A stretch of 47,745 bases of DNA, taken from NCBI GenBank assembly GCA_029559915.1, contig JAKPZU010000313.1:1-47745 (forward strand). Direction: 5' to 3'. Shown piece by piece: positions 16,517 through 26,138 of this stretch. Source of the DNA: Bacillota bacterium. GTDB lineage: Bacteria > Bacillota_I > Bacilli_A > Izemoplasmatales > Hujiaoplasmataceae. Made by a program: the position numbers and the translations under genes. Numbering within the stretch: position 1 is the stretch's first letter; each line of letters starts with the position of its first letter. A model generated the notes under the pieces. The model did no database searches. It was not told the DNA's origin and saw nothing but the letters and a program-made list of their open reading frames with translations.

Positions 16517-17157
16517 CGTATATCGGGGGCAAATTTATTTTTTATTGTGTCCATATCCATGCGAACTATATCGCTTGTATCCATCTTGCTGATTTCAGAA
16601 AGTATTCTTCTCCTTTTACCTTTATCATGGATCTTTTCTATGAGAATCTTTCTGAATTCACCTATTTTTTTTGCGTACCTGATATAATCCTTAGATAAAA
16701 TGGTGCCAATATCCTTTCTCAACCTTTTGGACAGCATTGGAAGTGTTCCGGATGTTGAAATGGCAACAATGATAGATTCTTTTTTTACTATGGATGGCAC
16801 TATGAAATCGCACAAAGCAGGATCATCGACCACATTGACGGGGATATGCAAAGACAAGGCGTCTGTTTTTATGACTTTGTTTATCTCTTTATTGTTGGTA
16901 GCCGCAAAAACAAGTATTGCATTGTCGATGTCACCTTTTCTATATTCTCTTGGTACAATCTCTATTTTACCTTTTTTCTGCAAGTTTGAAAGATTTTTTG
17001 TGAACAGAGGACTTATAACCTTTACCTTTGTATTGAATTTAAGCAGCATTCTGACTTTTTGTTCTGCAACGGATCCACCGCCGATTACCAAGCAGAGTTT
17101 ATCGGCTACATTGAAAAAGATCGGGCAGTAGTTGTTTTTATTCGTTTTTTTGCTCAA
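16513..17157 (-). CDS. Precorrin-2 dehydrogenase / siroheme synthase N-terminal-type protein
   Basis: The 214-residue protein opens with FFNVADKLCLVIGGGSVAEQKVRMLL, the NAD-binding start of CysG-N/Met8/SirC proteins. PREYRKGDI and a SIVKKESIIVAISTSGTLPMLSKRLRKDI region follow as in that family. It oxidises precorrin-2 to sirohydrochlorin and may also insert iron. It lacks the methyltransferase half of CysG. The only available start is TTG at 17157, without a clear ribosome binding site; translation may couple to the acylphosphatase gene ending seven bases upstream. It belongs to the heme/cytochrome cluster. Confidence 0.9.
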   Translation of the reverse strand: MSKKTNKNNYCPIFFNVADKLCLVIGGGSVAEQKVRMLLKFNTKVKVISPLFTKNLSNLQKKGKIEIVPREYRKGDIDNAILVFAATNNKEINKVIKTDALSLHIPVNVVDDPALCDFIVPSIVKKESIIVAISTSGTLPMLSKRLRKDIGTILSKDYIRYAKKIGEFRKILIEKIHDKGKRRRILSEISKMDTSDIVRMDMDTIKNKFAPDIR

Positions 17158-17163
17158 GTTATT

Positions 17164-17436
17164 TTAATAAATGATCTGAAACTTTTTAAACTCGTTTTTA
17201 AAGTCTTCCCATTGCACGTCAATACCAGATACAAATGCACCGTCAGGACCCTTTTTACACCATATAACCATCTTCTTTAAACTTTCTTCATTTCCTTCGC
17301 ACACTATTTCTACCCTTCCATCCCTCAGGTTTTTTACCCAACCGTATATGCCGAACTCTTTTGCCTTCGTTAATGTGCTTTGCCTGAAGAAAACGCCCTG
17401 GACAATACCGCTAACATATATATGTAATCTCTTCAT
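17164..17436 (-). CDS. acyP: Acylphosphatase
   Basis: The 90-residue product from ATG 17436 has the standard length of this family; the longer open frame has no support. It shows HIYVSGIVQGVFFRQST with the phosphate-binding Arg, and GWVKNLRDGRVEIVCEG with the catalytic Asn. Acylphosphatase hydrolyses acyl phosphates such as acetyl phosphate or 1,3-bisphosphoglycerate. It is first in the leftward run to hemC; there is no obvious functional link with tetrapyrrole synthesis. An inverted repeat (17451-17464, GTTGA/TCAAC) lies upstream. Confidence 0.95.
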   Translation of the reverse strand: MKRLHIYVSGIVQGVFFRQSTLTKAKEFGIYGWVKNLRDGRVEIVCEGNEESLKKMVIWCKKGPDGAFVSGIDVQWEDFKNEFKKFQIIY

Positions 17437-17530
17437 CGTTGATGTTTTTTGTTGATAAGTCAACCTATTTATTATAAGTAACATAAGGGCCTTATAAAAT
17501 CAAAACCTTTAATGACCAGGAGAAATCAAT

Positions 17531-20500
17531 ATGTATCGAATTGGTATCGACATAGGTTCTGTGAGTGTGAACCTTGTTTTAATGGATGCATCTGGTCGTA
17601 TTTTAAAAGAAGAGTATATACGCCATAAAGGAAGATCATTAGAAACTGCAAGAGACGCAATCAAAGAGATATCGAATTCATACAAAATCGAGTTCATTTC
17701 AACAACAGGAATAGGTGCAAAGATTTTTGCATCGTTGATTGGTGCATCTTTTGTCAATGAAATTGTAGCCTTGTCAAGAAGTTTCAGTAATCTTTATCCT
17801 CATGTAAGAAGTGTCATAGACATTGGGGGAGAAGATTCAAAACTCATTGTATTTGAAGATTTGAATAATAGCGGAAAACTCAGGATAAAAGATTTTTCAA
17901 TGAATGCCTTGTGTGCTGCTGGCACTGGCTCATTTTTAGACCAGCAGGCATCACGGCTAAGATTTACTATTGAAGAGTTTAGCGAGATAGCCCTAAAGTC
18001 CAAAAATCCACCGAGAATTGCGGGAAGATGCACGGTATTCGCAAAATCCGATATGATTCACCTTCAGCAGATTGCAACACCCGATTATGAAATTGTGGCG
18101 GGTTTGTGTTATGCCCTGGCGAGGAATTTTAAAAGTAATATCGCTAAAGGTAAAGATATCAAAAATCCAGTGGCTTTTATTGGTGGTGTTGCTGCTAATG
18201 CGGGTATGAAAAGGGCGATTAAAGATGTTTTTGCGCTTAGCGGGGATGACTTTCTCATACCTGAGCGTTTTACCTCGATGGGCGCTATCGGTGCTGTTTA
18301 TAAGGTAGTTGACGAGCCATCGCTGAAACATGATTTTATAGGTTTTGAAAAATTAGACGAATATTTGTCTCACAGTGAATTTGATGAAGGGCACGAACCC
18401 CTGTCTCTCTCAAAAGAAAATATACACGTTGAATACAATGTTCTGCGTGTATCTAAAAAAACAAACGCCTATCTTGGTGTTGATGTCGGTTCAATAAGCA
18501 CAAACCTTGTCTTGATTGACGAAAACAATAATGTCCTTGCAAAGAGATATCTTATGACAGAGGGGAGGCCTCTCGAGGCCGTGAAACGCGGTTTGGCGGA
18601 ATTAAGCGAAGAGATTGGTGATATGGTTGAAATAATAGGTGCAGGAACAACGGGTTCTGGAAGATATTTAATTGCAGATTTTATTGGTGCTGATATTGTC
18701 AGAAATGAAATTACTGCCCAGGCAGAAGCGGCAATCCATATTGACCCGACGGTTGATACCATCTTTGAGATTGGCGGTCAGGATTCTAAGTATATAAGCA
18801 TCGATAACGGTGTAATTGTTGATTTCGAAATGAACAAGGCATGTGCCGCAGGGACAGGTTCGTTCTTAGAAGAACAAGCTGAAAAGCTTGGTATCTCAAT
18901 AAAAGAGGAATTTGGGAAATTTGCGCTTTCATCAAAAAAACCCGTTAAAATGGGAGAAAGATGTACTGTTTTTATTGAATCTGATCTTGTTCATTATCAG
19001 CAGAAAGGAGCAAAAACTGATGACCTTGTAAGTGGACTTTCATATTCAATAGTTGCAAATTATCTGAACAAGGTTGTAGGTGACAAGAGGGTAGGGCACA
19101 ATATATTCTTTCAGGGGGGCACAGCATTCAACAAGGGAGTTGCAGCGGCATTTGAAAAGGTGTTAAAAAAACCAGTCAGGATCCCTCCTCACCACGATGT
19201 AACCGGCGCTATAGGTGTTGCAATTCTTGCTATGAAGGAAAAGACCTGGAACAAGAGTAGTTTTAAGGGGTTTGATTTAAGCAAAAGACATTACGAAATT
19301 GAGACATTTGAATGCAAAGGATGCGAAAACCTATGCGAAATTAGAAAGGTGACTGTCGAGAATGAGTCGCCACTTTTTTATGGAAGCAGATGTGAAAAAT
19401 ATGATGTGGTGAGACGTACTGAAAATAACAATACGAGGGATCTTTTCAAGGTCAGGGAAGAAATCCTTCATAATGTTTATGATAAGGTAGTCAAGGATGG
19501 TGAACCTATAGGCATACCAAGGATGCTCAATATGCTTGAATTTCTTCCTTTCTGGAAGGCCTTTCTCTCAGAACTTGGCTTTTCAGTTATCCTTTCAGAT
19601 GCAACAAATAAAAAGATTATAAAACAAGGTGTTGAAAATATTATCGTTGAATCCTGCTTCCCGGTGAAGCTTGCCCATGGACATATCCTTGATCTTTTGA
19701 ACAAAGGAGTTAAACGAATATTCATTCCAAGTGTAATAAACCTAAAAAATCCTTCAAAACAGGTTGTAAATACATTTTCATGTCCTTATGCACAATCCAT
19801 CCCTTATACAGTCAAGGCATCCATAGATTTTGAATCTGCAGATGTTAAAATAGATGCTCCCATTGTATATTTCGGTAAAGATGAGAAGGAAATTTTGAAG
19901 AGCCTCATAAAATATGGGAAAACCATCCGTAAAAATAAAAAGGCTGTTGAAAATGCGTTTAAGGTTGCAATGGACTGTCAAAATTTATTTTATCAAAGGT
20001 GTAGAGAGGAAGGTCTTGAATACATCTCTAATCTTGACAGAGAAGACAAGTTGATGGTTGTTATCGGTAGGCCATATAACAGCGCTGATCCTGGAGCAAA
20101 CCTCAATATACACAAAAAATTGATAGATCTCGGTGTAAAACCTATACCGCTGGACATGCTTCCTATGATGGAAGAAATGGAAGCGGATGAAGATTTAAAA
20201 GATATGTACTGGGGTTATGGGCAGAAGATTTTAAAGGCTGCTAAGCTTACAAAAAATCATGATAATTTCTATGGTATATATATCACAAACTTTGGTTGTG
20301 GGCCTGATTCTTTTATTACACATTTTTTTAAAGACATATTAAAAGGCAAACCTTTTCTACAGCTTGAAATTGATGAACATAGCGCTGATGCAGGTGTTGT
20401 TACAAGATTGGAGGCTTTTCTCGATAGCATTAAAAATGCAAGAAACCGAACAAAAACCTTAAAACGAAACTCAGCAAAATATAGCACACACGGCAAAGGC

Positions 20501-21688
20501 AGAAAGATATACATACCCCCGATGTGCGACCACGCATTTACACTTTCAAGCGCATTCAGGGCATGTGGTGTTGAGGCTGAAGTCATGGATGAATCGGACG
20601 ATACAACTGTATATTGGGGCAGGAAATTTACAACAGGGAAAGAGTGTTATCCATGTATTCTCACAACCGGTGATATGCTCAAAACAATAAAAAAAGAAGA
20701 TTTTGACCCCGAAAAAAGCGCCTTTTTTATGCCATCCGGTAGCGGTCCATGCAGGTTTGGTCAGTATCATAGGTTCCACAGGTTGGTGCTTGACGAAATG
20801 GGTTTTGATAATGTCCCGATATACGCACCGAATCAGGATCACCGATTTTATAATGAACTCAATATACTCGGAAGTAAATTTTCAAGGTTGGCGTGGCGTT
20901 CTGTTGTAGCTACAGACCTCATCATTAAGATGCTTCACGAAACAAGACCTTTTGAAATTAAGACTGGAGAAACAGACGAAGTTTATCGTGAAGCGCTTGA
21001 ACGAATATCTCGTTCCATTGAAAAAGACGGTGAAGATCTGTTTGATGTTTTGAATGGTATAATCGATAAGTTTCTCGGTATAAAGAAAAAGGATGAAAAA
21101 AGACCAATCGTTGGTGTTGTTGGTGAGATTTATATTAGGTCAAACAGGTTTAGCAATGACGAACTGATAAGGAAGATAGAATCTTTTGGCGGTCAGGTAT
21201 GGCTTGCACCATTTGCAGAATGGATCTCTTACGTTAATTACATACATAGAATGAAAAATATTAGATTAGATAACATGAAGAATATGCTGCATTTTTTTCT
21301 TACTGAGTATATTCAGAAAAAAGATGAGCATAGGATAGAAGAAATATTTAAAAACCATCTCAGATATGGTGCAGAGCCGGTAATCAAAAGTATTATTAAA
21401 AAGGCAAGCCCTTATATCCATGTCAGTTTTGAAGGAGAAGCTATTCTTAGTGTCGGAAAATCCATTGACTTTCTTGATAAAGGCGTTTCGGGGGTCGTTA
21501 ACGCAATGCCTTTTACTTGTATGCCAGGGACAATATCAGGCGCATTGATGAAATTGGTTCAGAAAAAATATGATACGCCTATTATAAATGTTGCATATGA
21601 TGGCCAAGGAACAACCAACATAACTACAAGACTTGAAGCATTTATGTACCAGGTAAAAGAGTATTTTCAGAAGACATCTGAGGCTTGA
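17531..21688 (+). CDS. Fused tandem 2-hydroxyacyl-CoA dehydratase/benzoyl-CoA reductase-type activase (BcrAD/BadFG)
   Basis: This 1385-residue protein contains two ASKHA ATPase domains. The first (about 3-260) has GIDIGSVSVNLVL and the second (about 314-580) has GVDVGSISTNLVL. Each carries the CAAGTGSF and RCTVF cysteines (C128/C167 and C438/C478) that in homodimeric activators such as HgdC hold one shared [4Fe-4S] cluster. The remaining 800 residues resemble DUF2229 and the dehydratase D-component, with more Cys-containing motifs (FECKGCENLC, YPCILTTGD). HgdC-type activators use ATP to push a low-potential electron into dehydratases or reductases. Such long fusions occur in anaerobes; their partner is generally unknown, and no dehydratase subunits are nearby. 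The start follows AGGAGA. Transcription converges with accA. Confidence 0.9.
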   Translation: MYRIGIDIGSVSVNLVLMDASGRILKEEYIRHKGRSLETARDAIKEISNSYKIEFISTTGIGAKIFASLIGASFVNEIVALSRSFSNLYPHVRSVIDIGGEDSKLIVFEDLNNSGKLRIKDFSMNALCAAGTGSFLDQQASRLRFTIEEFSEIALKSKNPPRIAGRCTVFAKSDMIHLQQIATPDYEIVAGLCYALARNFKSNIAKGKDIKNPVAFIGGVAANAGMKRAIKDVFALSGDDFLIPERFTSMGAIGAVYKVVDEPSLKHDFIGFEKLDEYLSHSEFDEGHEPLSLSKENIHVEYNVLRVSKKTNAYLGVDVGSISTNLVLIDENNNVLAKRYLMTEGRPLEAVKRGLAELSEEIGDMVEIIGAGTTGSGRYLIADFIGADIVRNEITAQAEAAIHIDPTVDTIFEIGGQDSKYISIDNGVIVDFEMNKACAAGTGSFLEEQAEKLGISIKEEFGKFALSSKKPVKMGERCTVFIESDLVHYQQKGAKTDDLVSGLSYSIVANYLNKVVGDKRVGHNIFFQGGTAFNKGVAAAFEKVLKKPVRIPPHHDVTGAIGVAILAMKEKTWNKSSFKGFDLSKRHYEIETFECKGCENLCEIRKVTVENESPLFYGSRCEKYDVVRRTENNNTRDLFKVREEILHNVYDKVVKDGEPIGIPRMLNMLEFLPFWKAFLSELGFSVILSDATNKKIIKQGVENIIVESCFPVKLAHGHILDLLNKGVKRIFIPSVINLKNPSKQVVNTFSCPYAQSIPYTVKASIDFESADVKIDAPIVYFGKDEKEILKSLIKYGKTIRKNKKAVENAFKVAMDCQNLFYQRCREEGLEYISNLDREDKLMVVIGRPYNSADPGANLNIHKKLIDLGVKPIPLDMLPMMEEMEADEDLKDMYWGYGQKILKAAKLTKNHDNFYGIYITNFGCGPDSFITHFFKDILKGKPFLQLEIDEHSADAGVVTRLEAFLDSIKNARNRTKTLKRNSAKYSTHGKGRKIYIPPMCDHAFTLSSAFRACGVEAEVMDESDDTTVYWGRKFTTGKECYPCILTTGDMLKTIKKEDFDPEKSAFFMPSGSGPCRFGQYHRFHRLVLDEMGFDNVPIYAPNQDHRFYNELNILGSKFSRLAWRSVVATDLIIKMLHETRPFEIKTGETDEVYREALERISRSIEKDGEDLFDVLNGIIDKFLGIKKKDEKRPIVGVVGEIYIRSNRFSNDELIRKIESFGGQVWLAPFAEWISYVNYIHRMKNIRLDNMKNMLHFFLTEYIQKKDEHRIEEIFKNHLRYGAEPVIKSIIKKASPYIHVSFEGEAILSVGKSIDFLDKGVSGVVNAMPFTCMPGTISGALMKLVQKKYDTPIINVAYDGQGTTNITTRLEAFMYQVKEYFQKTSEA

Positions 21689-21695
21689 GAAAACC

Positions 21696-22655
21696 TCAAT
21701 TCTTGCTTTCGAATACACCCATATTTCTGAATTTTTGATACCTTTGGTTTATCAACACATCGCTTGAAAAATTCATAAGTTCTTTAAGGTATTTTGAAAA
21801 AGGTTCTTTTAAGTTCAAAAATGTCTGTTTCCAGTTTCTGTGAGCCCCTCCAAAAGGTTCTTTGATGACTGCATCTACGACTTTGAGTTTATGCAATTCG
21901 TACGATGTAGGCTTGAGTGCATCGGCGGCAAGCGGTCCTTTTGAGCCATCTCTCCACAGGATAGCTGCACAGCCTTCGGGTGATATCACTGAATAGGTGG
22001 CGTTTTCCATCATAAGTATTCTATTTCCAACGCCTATTGCGAGAGCTCCACCACTTCCGCCTTCTCCGATTACAATGGAGATTATTGGTACAGAAAGAGA
22101 GAACATGAACTCAATGCTTGATGCAATAGCTTCTGCTTGACCGCGCTCTTCTGCTCCAATACCAGGGAAGGCACCAGGCGTATCGATGAATGTAATGATT
22201 GGTTTATTCCACCTGTTCGCCATCTCCATTATTCTCATAGCCTTTCTATAGCCATCAGGATGTGCCATGCCAAAGTTTCTGAAGGCCATTTCTCTTACAT
22301 TTTGTCCTTTCTGATGACCAAGAACAGCTATACCAATACCTTCAAAGGCTGCAAAACCTGCTATGATTGCTGGATCATCCTTAAACTTTCTATCCCCATG
22401 AAATTCTGTAAAATCAGTAAAAAGATTGTTGACATAATCAAGGGTGTGCGGCCTGTCGAGATGCCTTGATATCTGAAGTCTTTGCCAGTTGGTAAGCTCT
22501 CCGTATATCTCCTTCTCAAGTTTGGATATCTTTTTGGTTAGACCAGCAATTTCTTTTGAAAAGCGGGGGTCGTTAAATCCATAAAATCTTTCAATCTCGA
22601 GCATCCTTCTTTCCAAGGGCTCGAGTTTTTTCTCAAAGTCAAGATAATATCTCAT
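21696..22655 (-). CDS. accA: Acetyl-CoA carboxylase carboxyltransferase subunit alpha
   Basis: AccA is half of the carboxyltransferase that transfers CO2 from biotin to acetyl-CoA, making malonyl-CoA for fatty acids. The 319-residue product shows TNWQRLQISRHLDRPHTLDY, GHQKGQNVREMAFRNFGMAHPDGYRKAMR, FIDTPGAFPGIGAEERGQAEAI and GEGGSGGALAIG, all characteristic. The ATG at 22655 lies inside the end of dnaE (17-base overlap) and is preceded by GAGGTG, so translation is coupled to dnaE. It is the last gene of the guaB-guaA-dnaE-accA run and converges with the activase gene across only seven bases. Confidence 0.96.
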   Translation of the reverse strand: MRYYLDFEKKLEPLERRMLEIERFYGFNDPRFSKEIAGLTKKISKLEKEIYGELTNWQRLQISRHLDRPHTLDYVNNLFTDFTEFHGDRKFKDDPAIIAGFAAFEGIGIAVLGHQKGQNVREMAFRNFGMAHPDGYRKAMRIMEMANRWNKPIITFIDTPGAFPGIGAEERGQAEAIASSIEFMFSLSVPIISIVIGEGGSGGALAIGVGNRILMMENATYSVISPEGCAAILWRDGSKGPLAADALKPTSYELHKLKVVDAVIKEPFGGAHRNWKQTFLNLKEPFSKYLKELMNFSSDVLINQRYQKFRNMGVFESKN

Positions 22656-25600
22656 CAATCACCTCGTAATCTATGCCCTCCGTGAAATGTTTTGATAAAA
22701 TACCCAGTTTATTGTGATCTATCCTGAGTTCAGGGATATTTAAAGTACGTTTTTCTCCGTTAAGTCTGAACTCAAACAATATGCCTGACTTGCCTTTTAT
22801 GCCGTAAAAAAAGTCTCTTAATCTTTTTAGGTCATCTTTGCTGAATTTCTCACAATCAATATAGATTTTTATTGTTTTATTCATTTCACGTGTTGCGTCT
22901 TCAAGGAGGGTTATATGCTTTGTTCTTATCTTTACTGTTCCTTCTTCGGATTTTTCAACAGAACCATTTACGACAATTGGTTTATCACTCTTGAGAATAG
23001 AGATGCTTTTGGTTAACTGTTCAGGGAATACTATTATTTCAATAATACCCTTTGTGTCTTCGACGTTGGCATACGCCATACGGTCGCCCCTTTTTGTCGT
23101 AAGCTCCTTATATCCGTTTACAATGCCTACAAAGTCTATATCTTCTGATATATCAAACTCCTTAATCTTTTGACTGTCATAATCTGTAATTTGCCGAATG
23201 ACGTGTTCGAACTGTTTAAGGGGGTGCTGACTGAAATAAAAACCAAAAGCATCCTTTTCACCAGCGATAAGCTCATTATGCGACAACTCATCGATGTCCG
23301 GTATGTCAATCGTTTTATCAAAAGAAAATTGGTCGGCGAACATGTCCATCTGTTCGTATCCACTCCTCATGCTTTGTTTTTGCGGCTTATCCGTTTTTTC
23401 AAGAATCATGTGGAGCACCTGTGACCTCTTAAGCCCCATAGAGTCAAAGCAGCCTGCCTTTGCAAGGCTTTCAAGCACTTTCTTGTTTGCTTTCCTCGAA
23501 TCAATTTCACTGAGAAACTGTGCAAAAGATTTAAAACCGCCAAGTTCATCCCTTAACAATAAAATCTGGTCAATCGCTGCATCTCCAACATTTTTAATGC
23601 CGGACAAACCATATCGTATCTTCTTTTCGCCGAGGATAGAAAAATATTTGCCGCTTTGGTTTATGTCCGGCGGCAAAATATTTATGCCGTTTTCCCTGCA
23701 CTCTGTGATGTATTTAATCAGTTTGTCAGTGTTGTTTACTTCACTTGAAAGCATTGCCGTAACGTAGTGGGTGTAATAATGTGCCTTGAGATATGCTGTT
23801 TGATATGCAATCAGACCGTATGCTGTACTGTGGGATTTGTTGAAACCATATTCACCAAACCTTACAATAACGCCATAAATTTTCTCAGCTACATCTGGCG
23901 GTACCCCATTGGCAATCGCTCCATCGACAAACTGTTCCCTGTATTTTTCAAGTATTGCAGGTGTCTTTTTGCTCATAGCCTTTCTCAGGGCGTCAGCGTC
24001 TTTCAGAGAGAAATTGGCAAGCTTCGAGGCAATCTTCATTATCTGTTCCTGATATATTATGACTCCATATGTATCTCTAAGAATATCTTCAAGCAACGGT
24101 GTCTCGTATCTTACAAGTGAAGGATTGTTTTTTCTTTTTGTGAAGTCCTCTACCATTCCACTTTTTAATGGACCAGGTCTGTATAGTGCGATAAGGGGCA
24201 TGATGTCTTCAAACTTAGATGGTTTTAGTTTTGTAAGCAACTCCCTCATTCCTCTGCTTTCAAGCTGGAATACCCCAGATGTATCTCCAGAAGAAAGGAG
24301 TTCATACGTTTTCGCGTCATCAAGCGGTATGTTGTTGATATCGACATCTATCCCATCAGATTTTAATAATCTTTGCACGTTATCCATAAGTGTGAGTGTT
24401 TCCAGACCGAGAAAATCAATCTTTATCAAACCAATTTTTTCGATGGTCTTCATGGGGTATTGGGTAACGGTTTCACCCTTTTGGCCTCTGTATAAGGGCA
24501 GGTGTTCTGTGAGATGCTTGTTCGAGATAACTATGCCTGCTGCATGGGTTGATGCATGTCGTGAAAGACCTTCGAGTACAATGGCATTGTCCAAAAGCTC
24601 TTTAATCTTTGCATCATTCTTGTAAAGCTCTTTTAGCCTTGATTCTTCATCAATGCAGCTTTGTATTCCAGAGTTGATGTCTGGAATAAGTTTTGCAATC
24701 TTGTCAACCTCTGCATAAGGTATACCCAGTGCCCTCCCCACATCCCTTACTGCGGCCTTTGATTTCATCGTTCCAAATGTGATGATCTGTGCAACCTTAT
24801 CATCTCCATATTTTTCGGTTACATATCTGATCACATCTTCTCTGCCGTCCTTGCAAAAATCAACGTCTATATCGGGCATGCTTATTCTTTCAGGATTAAG
24901 AAACCTTTCAAAGATAAGGTCATACTTTATTGGATCGATGTCGGTTATGCCAAGGCAATATGCGACAAGGCTTCCTGCCGCTGAGCCTCGACCTGGTCCC
25001 ACCGGTATACCATGAGTCTTCGCATAGTTAATAAAGTCTGCAACAATGAGGAAATAATCTGCGAAACCTGTTTTTTTAATAACCCCTATTTCATATTTCA
25101 GTCTTTCTTTGTATCTTTCAGACAACTCATCTGAAAAGTCAGTCGAAGATGCCTTGGTGGAGTTGATCCTCTTTTTAAATCCATCGAAACATAATTTTTC
25201 AAAATAATCGTTCAACTCAAGATTGTCTGGCGGGGTGAATTCAGGGAAATGATACACACCTTCGGTCATAACGACATTGCACATTTCTGCTATTTTAACG
25301 GTGTTTGTAAGCGCCTCAGGGTATTCCGAGAAGGCTCTCTCAAATTCATCGGGTGATTTGAAATAGAATTCGTCTGACTTAAAACTCAGCCTGTTTTGAT
25401 CGTTTATTGTTTTTCCTGTTTGTATGCAAAGAAGCAGTTCGTGTGCCCTCGCTTCATTTTTTCTTAAATAATGACAGTCGTTTGTTGCAACAATAGGTAT
25501 TCCATAGTGCCCTGATAGGTTGATAAGTGCTTCGTTGACCCTTTTTTGTTCATCAAGACCATTATCCTGTAATTCAAAAAAGAGTCTATCCCCGAATATC

Positions 25601-26094
25601 GAATAATATTCTTCTACAATATCCTTTGTCTTTTTCTCATCGCCTTTCAGAATTGAGTTGGGTATTTCACCCTTTATACAAGCTGTCAAGCATATAAGGC
25701 CGTCGTTGTATTTTCTCAGCAGTTCCCTGTCTATTCTTGGTACATAATAAAATCCTTCAAGCTGGGCAAGACTCATGAGCTTTATAAGGTTTCTGTACCC
25801 GTCGTTATTCATGGAAAGCAAAATTACATGGTATGCATTATCCTCACCCTTGACACCCTTTTTATCAAAACGGGACTTAGGCGCAATATATGCTTCGCAG
25901 CCGAGTATGGGCTTTATGCCGAATTCTTTGGCTGCATAATAAAAATCTGCAACACCAAACATATTGCCATGATCTGTGATGGCACATGCATTCATTTTGT
26001 ATGACCTGGCAAGCTGAAAAAGCTGATCGAATCTTATTGCGCCATCGAGAAGACTGAACTGTGTGTGTAGATGTAAATGAACAAAATCTTTCAT
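22639..26094 (-). CDS. dnaE: DNA polymerase III alpha subunit
   Basis: DnaE is the replicative polymerase subunit. The 1151-residue product begins with the PHP domain (DFVHLHLHTQFSLLDGAI, then ITDHGNMFG). It continues with the polymerase core, where PDIDVDFCKDGREDVIRYV holds two catalytic aspartates, and GPGRGSAAGSLVAYCLGI lies just before. Helix-hairpin-helix and OB-fold parts follow. Length fits DnaE1. The ATG at 26094 is chosen over an in-frame TTG four codons upstream; neither has a strong ribosome binding site. It lies 44 bases after guaA and overlaps accA, a replication gene embedded in a nucleotide/lipid synthesis operon. Confidence 0.97.
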   Translation of the reverse strand: MKDFVHLHLHTQFSLLDGAIRFDQLFQLARSYKMNACAITDHGNMFGVADFYYAAKEFGIKPILGCEAYIAPKSRFDKKGVKGEDNAYHVILLSMNNDGYRNLIKLMSLAQLEGFYYVPRIDRELLRKYNDGLICLTACIKGEIPNSILKGDEKKTKDIVEEYYSIFGDRLFFELQDNGLDEQKRVNEALINLSGHYGIPIVATNDCHYLRKNEARAHELLLCIQTGKTINDQNRLSFKSDEFYFKSPDEFERAFSEYPEALTNTVKIAEMCNVVMTEGVYHFPEFTPPDNLELNDYFEKLCFDGFKKRINSTKASSTDFSDELSERYKERLKYEIGVIKKTGFADYFLIVADFINYAKTHGIPVGPGRGSAAGSLVAYCLGITDIDPIKYDLIFERFLNPERISMPDIDVDFCKDGREDVIRYVTEKYGDDKVAQIITFGTMKSKAAVRDVGRALGIPYAEVDKIAKLIPDINSGIQSCIDEESRLKELYKNDAKIKELLDNAIVLEGLSRHASTHAAGIVISNKHLTEHLPLYRGQKGETVTQYPMKTIEKIGLIKIDFLGLETLTLMDNVQRLLKSDGIDVDINNIPLDDAKTYELLSSGDTSGVFQLESRGMRELLTKLKPSKFEDIMPLIALYRPGPLKSGMVEDFTKRKNNPSLVRYETPLLEDILRDTYGVIIYQEQIMKIASKLANFSLKDADALRKAMSKKTPAILEKYREQFVDGAIANGVPPDVAEKIYGVIVRFGEYGFNKSHSTAYGLIAYQTAYLKAHYYTHYVTAMLSSEVNNTDKLIKYITECRENGINILPPDINQSGKYFSILGEKKIRYGLSGIKNVGDAAIDQILLLRDELGGFKSFAQFLSEIDSRKANKKVLESLAKAGCFDSMGLKRSQVLHMILEKTDKPQKQSMRSGYEQMDMFADQFSFDKTIDIPDIDELSHNELIAGEKDAFGFYFSQHPLKQFEHVIRQITDYDSQKIKEFDISEDIDFVGIVNGYKELTTKRGDRMAYANVEDTKGIIEIIVFPEQLTKSISILKSDKPIVVNGSVEKSEEGTVKIRTKHITLLEDATREMNKTIKIYIDCEKFSKDDLKRLRDFFYGIKGKSGILFEFRLNGEKRTLNIPELRIDHNKLGILSKHFTEGIDYEVIDEILS

Positions 26095-26138
26095 CGCTTG
26101 TGCCAATTTATTGATTCAAAGGTATTATCCATTTTCAT

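Noticed and set aside
17451-17464. GTTGA-TAAG-TCAAC inverted repeat as an FNR site
   Set aside because: The half-sites are two bases closer than the FNR consensus TTGAT-N4-ATCAA; it may still be an operator, but of unknown type.
21679-21705. Hairpin at the activase/accA convergence as a terminator
   Set aside because: The TTGAG/CTCAA stem is only five pairs and no T-run follows directly.
23294-24625. Long plus-strand frames (157 and 188 codons) inside dnaE
   Set aside because: They lie antisense to well-matched DnaE codons, have no ribosome binding sites and read as low-complexity hydrophobic shadow translations.
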